Source: Crateriforma conspicua
GTDB lineage: Bacteria > Planctomycetota > Planctomycetia > Pirellulales > Pirellulaceae
Direction: 5' to 3'
Assembly (NCBI RefSeq): GCF_007752935.1
Contig: NZ_CP036319.1
Location: 1,860,001 to 1,924,000 of the forward strand
DNA length: 64,000 nucleotides
A program made the translations under genes and the position numbers. Within the stretch, counting starts at the first letter, position 1, and every line of letters starts with the position of its first letter. This document shows, piece after piece, positions 60,069 through 64,000 of the stretch. The notes under the pieces were generated by a model. It was not told the DNA's origin. It made no database searches and saw only the letters and a list, made by a program, of their open reading frames with translations.

Positions 60069-60550
60069 GTCCGTGTTCGTGGCATGTCCAATGATGCATG
60101 TGTTCATCTACGCAGGCGGACAGGAGTCTTGCGACAAATGGTAGCCCAACGCGTGAATTCTGAAATTGTGCTTTTACCCGAGCCATTGGTTTTTTGGTAA
60201 CCCGAAGCGTGAGCGAGGCGATGTCAGCATCACTTTTTCCTCGCTCACGCGTCGGGTTACCAGGAAAGCGCAACTTCAAAGCTTATGCGTCGACTTCCTG
60301 AGCTTCAAATGATCTGTCCGCTTACTAAATCGATTCAGAGTGATTGTGGTCGTGAGGTGAATTCAGGACGCGACTGTGGGGTGTTGCCTGAAGAATGAGT
60401 GAATTTGCATCGAACGCATCGAAGAACGACAAGATCGGACATTCGTCAGACTGTTAAGATAACGGGAACTCGTCCTCCGATACGCCGAACCGAATCGACA
60501 TTCCGAAGCGGTTCATCGTATTCCACGTTCTTTCTGCGGGCACACGCACC
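60069..60550. other. Intergenic region containing repeat copy 2
   Basis: A 482-base region between the sulfotransferase and the large sulfatase. The first 220 bases contain the palindromic repeat. Short open frames in the remainder do not look coding. The sulfatase promoter should lie in the last 250 bases. Confidence 0.5.
60112..60285. repeat. Palindromic interspersed repeat, copy 2
   Basis: The second copy of the element at 29564. The hairpin is 60196-60261: 23-base arms with one mismatch and a 20-base loop ending TTTTT. Flanks share GCAGGCGGACAGG on the left and AACTTCAA on the right. The sequence outside the hairpin has moved: a TTTTACCCGAGCCATTGG block lies on the left, and the matching sequence lies on the right of copy 1, as if the inner part were inverted between the two copies. 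No target-site duplication was identified. Confidence 0.85.
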
Positions 60551-62956
60551 ATGTTTCCTTCTCTTCGCATTGCATCGTTGATCTTTTTGATGAGCCCATT
60601 GCTGATGGGTGATGGACCATGGAATCGGACGTCGCTACCGATTCCCCAGACGCCTTTTGGTGGCAAAATCGGATTGCGACCGTCGGATTCGGTCAAAGAC
60701 TTTCCAGCCGAAGTCAAACCTCCCAAGGATGCACCCAACATTCTGTTGATCTTGACTGATGATGTGGGCTTTGGTGCCAGCAGCACGTTCGGCGGACCGA
60801 TTCCGACGCCGACCTTCGATCGCTTGGCAAAGTCGGGTTTGCGATACAACCAATTTCATACCACCGCGTTATGTTCACCGACGCGAGCGGCATTGATCAC
60901 CGGACGTAACCATCACACCGCGTCGACCGGTGGCATCATGGAAATCGGTGTGGGGTATCCGGGATACAACACGCTGGTGCGAAAGTCCTGTGGCACGGTC
61001 GGCCAGATCCTGAAAGACAACGGTTACAACACGTCTTGGTTTGGCAAGAACCACAACGTCCCCGACTGGCACACCAGCCAAGCGGGACCGTTTGATTTGT
61101 GGCCGGTCGGTCTGGGGTTCGAATACTTCTATGGGTTCGTCGGTGGCGATACCAACCAGTGGGCACCAGCGATCGTTGAAAACACACGACCGATCGAGCC
61201 ACCGCACGACGATCCGACTTACAACTTTGACGAAGACATGGCCGACCGAGCGATCGGCTGGATCCAGATGCAGAATGCGGTGGCACCCGAAAAACCGTTC
61301 TTTTGCTACTACGCGACTGGGACAGCCCACGCCCCCCATCACGCGCCAAAAGACTGGATTGCGAAATTTAAAGGCCAGTTTGACGATGGCTGGGATGAAG
61401 TCCGCAAAGAAACCCTGGCCCGACAGAAAGCCCAAGGAGTGGTGCCGCCGGGAACCAAGTTGACCGAACGTTCCAAGGGAATCCCGGCTTGGGATAGTCT
61501 GGACGACAAAAAGAAAGAGGTCTTCGCCCGTATGATGGAAGTCTATGCGGCGGCTCTGTCGCATGCGGATCATCAATTCGGGCGTGTCATCGACGCGATC
61601 GATCAGACCGGCGAATTGGACAACACACTGATCATCTACATCCAAGGGGATAACGGCGCCAGTGCGGAAGGAAGCCCGCAGGGATTGTTGAACGAGATGA
61701 CGTTCTTCAACAACATCGAAGTCCCCTTTGATGAGGTGTACCAGCATCGTGATGAACTGGGCGGTCCGATGACGTTCAATCACTATCCAATCGGTTGGGC
61801 CCACGCGATGGACACGCCTTTTCAATGGACCAAGCAAGTTGCGTCGCACTTCGGCGGTACTCGCAACGGGATGGTCATGTCATGGCCCAAGCGAATCAAA
61901 CAAACGGGCACCGTCCGCAGCCAGTTTCACCATGTGATTGACATCATGCCGACGATTTTGGACGCCGTGGGAGTGCCCGGGCCGGATTCGATCAACGGGA
62001 TCACCCAGGAACCCATTCAAGGCGTCAGCATGTCATACACGTGGGATGATGCCGAAACGCCCTCGCATCGAACGACTCAGTATTTCGAGATGCTGGGCAA
62101 TCGTGGGATCTATGACAATGGTTGGGTGGCCTGCACCACACCCACGTCACCGCCTTGGGTCAGCGTGGTGGATCCGGTGGACGTCATCGATGGATATCAG
62201 TGGGAACTGTACAACGTCGAAGAAGACTTTTCCGAATCGAATGACTTGGCAAAGAAGTATCCGGAAAAACTGAAGGAGCTTCAGCGATTGTTCTATATCG
62301 AAGCGGTGAAGAATGACGTCTTGCCATTGGACAACAGCAAAGTTGAACGCTTGGATGTGACCAACCGTCCCAGTCTGACCGCGGGTCGCGACACGTTCGT
62401 TTACTACGACGGCATGACGCGAATCCCCGAGGGTTCAGCGCCAGATTTGAAGAACAAGTCGTTCGGAATCAGCGCCGTGGTGGACATTCCCGACGACGGT
62501 GCCGAAGGATTGCTGATGACTCAAGGCGGCCGGTTCTGTGGCATGGGGCTGTACGTTTTGGATGGCAAGCCCGTGTTCGTTTACAACCTGGCCGATGTGC
62601 ATCGATATCGCGTTGAATCAGAAACGGCGATTCCCGCGGGCAAGCATGTGGTGACGCTTGATTTCAACTATGACGGCGGTGGTTTGGGCAAAGGCGGCGA
62701 AGCCACGCTGTCGATCGACGGTGAAGTGGTGGGAACGAATCGAGTCCCTCGGACGATCCCATTCCGTATGTCTTTGGATGAAACCTTAGACATCGGTGAA
62801 GACACGGGAACGCCGATCGCGGAAGACTATCAGGTGCCGTTTGAGTTCACGGGCGGACTTGAAACGGTGACGATCAAGATTACCGATCATACGTTGACCG
62901 ACGAACAGTTGCAGCAATACCGCGAAATGCAGGTCAAGGCGGCGCTGTCCCGCTGA
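60551..62956 (+). CDS. Large arylsulfatase-type sulfatase
   Basis: An 801-residue sulfatase, the largest of the four. N-terminal hydrophobic segment [16 protein letters not shown]. Metal motif [12 protein letters not shown], formylglycine site C108 in CSPTRAA, and [23 protein letters not shown] (in family order) places it with the long arylsulfatase AtsA-like proteins. [11 protein letters not shown] and [14 protein letters not shown] follow. The last 190 residues (about 610-800) form a beta-rich domain. A strong hairpin terminator follows at 62995. It lies next to the sulfotransferase operon, opposite in chemistry. Confidence 0.94.
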   Translation: MFPSLRIASLIFLMSPLLMGDGPWNRTSLPIPQTPFGGKIGLRPSDSVKDFPAEVKPPKDAPNILLILTDDVGFGASSTFGGPIPTPTFDRLAKSGLRYNQFHTTALCSPTRAALITGRNHHTASTGGIMEIGVGYPGYNTLVRKSCGTVGQILKDNGYNTSWFGKNHNVPDWHTSQAGPFDLWPVGLGFEYFYGFVGGDTNQWAPAIVENTRPIEPPHDDPTYNFDEDMADRAIGWIQMQNAVAPEKPFFCYYATGTAHAPHHAPKDWIAKFKGQFDDGWDEVRKETLARQKAQGVVPPGTKLTERSKGIPAWDSLDDKKKEVFARMMEVYAAALSHADHQFGRVIDAIDQTGELDNTLIIYIQGDNGASAEGSPQGLLNEMTFFNNIEVPFDEVYQHRDELGGPMTFNHYPIGWAHAMDTPFQWTKQVASHFGGTRNGMVMSWPKRIKQTGTVRSQFHHVIDIMPTILDAVGVPGPDSINGITQEPIQGVSMSYTWDDAETPSHRTTQYFEMLGNRGIYDNGWVACTTPTSPPWVSVVDPVDVIDGYQWELYNVEEDFSESNDLAKKYPEKLKELQRLFYIEAVKNDVLPLDNSKVERLDVTNRPSLTAGRDTFVYYDGMTRIPEGSAPDLKNKSFGISAVVDIPDDGAEGLLMTQGGRFCGMGLYVLDGKPVFVYNLADVHRYRVESETAIPAGKHVVTLDFNYDGGGLGKGGEATLSIDGEVVGTNRVPRTIPFRMSLDETLDIGEDTGTPIAEDYQVPFEFTGGLETVTIKITDHTLTDEQLQQYREMQVKAALSR

Positions 62957-62994
62957 TCAAAGCTTTCGCAGCGCGGACATCCGCATCTTCGATC

Positions 62995-63035
62995 AATCAG
63001 GGCGTCCCCCCGGGGGCGTCCTGATTCTTTTTTTT
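62995..63035 (+). terminator. Rho-independent terminator after the large sulfatase
   Basis: AATCAGGGCGTCCCC (62995-63009) and GGGGGCGTCCTGATT (63012-63026) form a 15-base stem with two G-T wobbles and a two-base loop, followed by eight T at 63028-63035. It is 38 bp past the sulfatase stop. Confidence 0.9.
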
Positions 63036-63120
63036 GCGTCGTGACAGTCTCGTTTCAAAGACGTCCTTGAGGGTTGGGTGACGGTGTTCGTGACCAATCC
63101 AAGCCGATGGGGGAATGACG

Positions 63121-63600
63121 ATGATTCGTTGTCAAACGTGGTGTTCGTGTCTGGGCCTGATGATCGCGATGCTGGTGGTGTGCGACGCATCGGCACAATG
63201 CAGTGGGGGTGGCGGCGGTCGAGGGGGCAGCGGCCCAAGTCGATCGTCATCCTTGGGGATCAGCACCGCCGCCTTTTCACCGACGGCTTCCGACGCGGCT
63301 TATCAGCGTCAATTGGCGTATCAGCGTCAGCAACTGTATGCGTTGCAACAGCAGCTGTATCAACAACAGCTGATGCTGGCATCGATGCGCCAACAGCAGG
63401 CCCAGGAATACGCCCGACAACAGGTCGATCGACAGCAATCCATCCAAGAACAACGATTGGCACGCGCCGAAGCGAAACGGGCCCAGCGACGTGCACGTGC
63501 GTTGGAGCGGATCGCACTTCGTGACGCGGAACCTGTCGGTGAAGATGACGACAGCAACATCGAAACGCAGGCCAGTATGCTGACGTCCGTTGATCTGTGA
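63121..63600 (+). CDS. Exported Gln-rich helical protein of unknown function
   Basis: A 159-residue protein with a signal peptide (SCLGLMIAMLVVCDASA). A Gly-rich CSGGGGGRGGSGPS segment leads to a long helical region of Q-rich repeats (AYQRQLAYQRQQLYALQQQLYQQQ in parts), then an Arg/Ala-rich coiled coil and an acidic tail. No domain is recognised; the low-complexity pattern is common in secreted planctomycete proteins. GGGGGA precedes the second ATG (63121), which is chosen over 63115. Confidence 0.65.
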   Translation: MIRCQTWCSCLGLMIAMLVVCDASAQCSGGGGGRGGSGPSRSSSLGISTAAFSPTASDAAYQRQLAYQRQQLYALQQQLYQQQLMLASMRQQQAQEYARQQVDRQQSIQEQRLARAEAKRAQRRARALERIALRDAEPVGEDDDSNIETQASMLTSVDL

Positions 63601-63721
63601 AGTTGATTCATGGGGTTGGCGGTCCCTGGTCGACCGGATGGACAAGCGGTCGCTAAAATGCCGCCGCAAGGCCCCTGAAGGTATCGGGCCATCTTGATCA
63701 ACCAGACATGCCGATCCGTTG

Positions 63722-64000
63722 ATGACCGAGATATACCATAACCCTCGCTGTACCAAGTCACGTGAAGCTCTGAAGCTGTTGCAATCGCGTGGCTTGGATG
63801 TGCGAGTGATCAAGTATTTGGAAGAACCACCCAGCGAGAAACAGCTTCGCCAGATCGTCAAATTGCTGGGCATCCGCCCCGAACAGTTGGTCCGAAAGGG
63901 CGAAAAGCTTTTTAAGGAATTGGGGCTGGCGGATCAAACGCAGACAGACAAGCAGTGGATTGCGATTTTGGCCGAGCATCCGAGGCTGATCGAACGGCCG
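63722..64000 (+). CDS. arsC: Arsenate reductase, Spx/ArsC (glutaredoxin-type) family, 3'-truncated by window end
   Basis: The first 93 residues of an ArsC/Spx-family protein. The catalytic Cys is C10 in HNPRCTKSREAL. Family segments EEPPSEKQLRQIV and LGIRPEQLVRKGE follow, and AEHPRLIERP near the end matches the family's NPxLxxRPIV. This glutaredoxin-coupled form is unrelated to the thioredoxin-type arsC at 37961. It stands without visible ars neighbours here. The frame is open at the right edge. Confidence 0.9.
   Translation, partial: MTEIYHNPRCTKSREALKLLQSRGLDVRVIKYLEEPPSEKQLRQIVKLLGIRPEQLVRKGEKLFKELGLADQTQTDKQWIAILAEHPRLIERP

Overview
The window looks like chromosome of a marine planctomycete of the Pirellulales, close to Rhodopirellula. 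The evidence is lineage-typical content: a DUF1559 pseudopilin-like protein, a DUF1552/DUF1592 pair with a planctomycete cytochrome, an ECF sigma factor joined to a Ser/Thr kinase, four formylglycine sulfatases, a DUF1254 pair, and two copies of a palindromic repeat that I recall from Rhodopirellula genomes. I saw no rRNA, tRNA, CRISPR array, transposase or phage gene. All assignments come from reading protein motifs by eye; no database search was run.

Regions from left to right. 1-4.2 kb: a partial gene end, a CsaA-like protein, a peroxiredoxin-like protein and an overlapping ECF sigma/kinase pair. 4.2-7.4 kb: a DUF442 phosphatase-like protein and a metallo-beta-lactamase/double-rhodanese protein (sulfide and persulfide handling), then a small monooxygenase. 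7.7-10.4 kb: a soluble PAS histidine kinase and an NtrC-type sigma-54 activator. 10.5-14.8 kb: AI-2E-type permease, single-domain response regulator and GH13 enzyme, all on the minus strand. 15-18.1 kb: cupin, Na+/phosphate symporter, small coiled-coil protein and PPK2 (phosphate uptake and polyphosphate). 18-22 kb: YaiI-like protein, then tetR and two secreted DUF1254 proteins. 22-28 kb: a Tat-exported protein of unknown role, small membrane proteins, a thioredoxin/heme/PDZ protein and a PQQ-type propeller.

28.4-37.2 kb: an AraC regulator divergent from L-rhamnose isomerase, then three sulfatases and a heme lipoprotein. Rhamnose use beside sulfatases suggests use of a sulfated rhamnose-containing algal polysaccharide. 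37.5-40 kb: an arsenic operon (arsR, thioredoxin-type arsC, acr3 and a small Cys-rich protein) with two near-identical palindromes before arsR and arsC, probably ArsR operators. 40-50 kb: an extremely Cys-rich membrane protein, DUF1559, an acetolactate-decarboxylase-like secreted protein, a zinc-ribbon protein and a complete tripartite RND efflux operon. 50-56 kb: an ECF sigma/FecR pair and a DUF1552/DUF1592 pair. 56-60 kb: a SHOCT protein divergent from a tightly coupled trio (arylsulfotransferase-like protein, small membrane protein, membrane-anchored sulfotransferase). 60.5-64 kb: a fourth, large sulfatase with a strong terminator, a Gln-rich secreted protein and the start of a second, Spx/glutaredoxin-type arsC cut by the window end.

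The most interesting stretches are the coupled sulfotransfer operon (57.2-60.1 kb), the arsenic operon with paired operators and Cys-rich partners (37.5-40.8 kb), and the rhamnose/sulfatase block.
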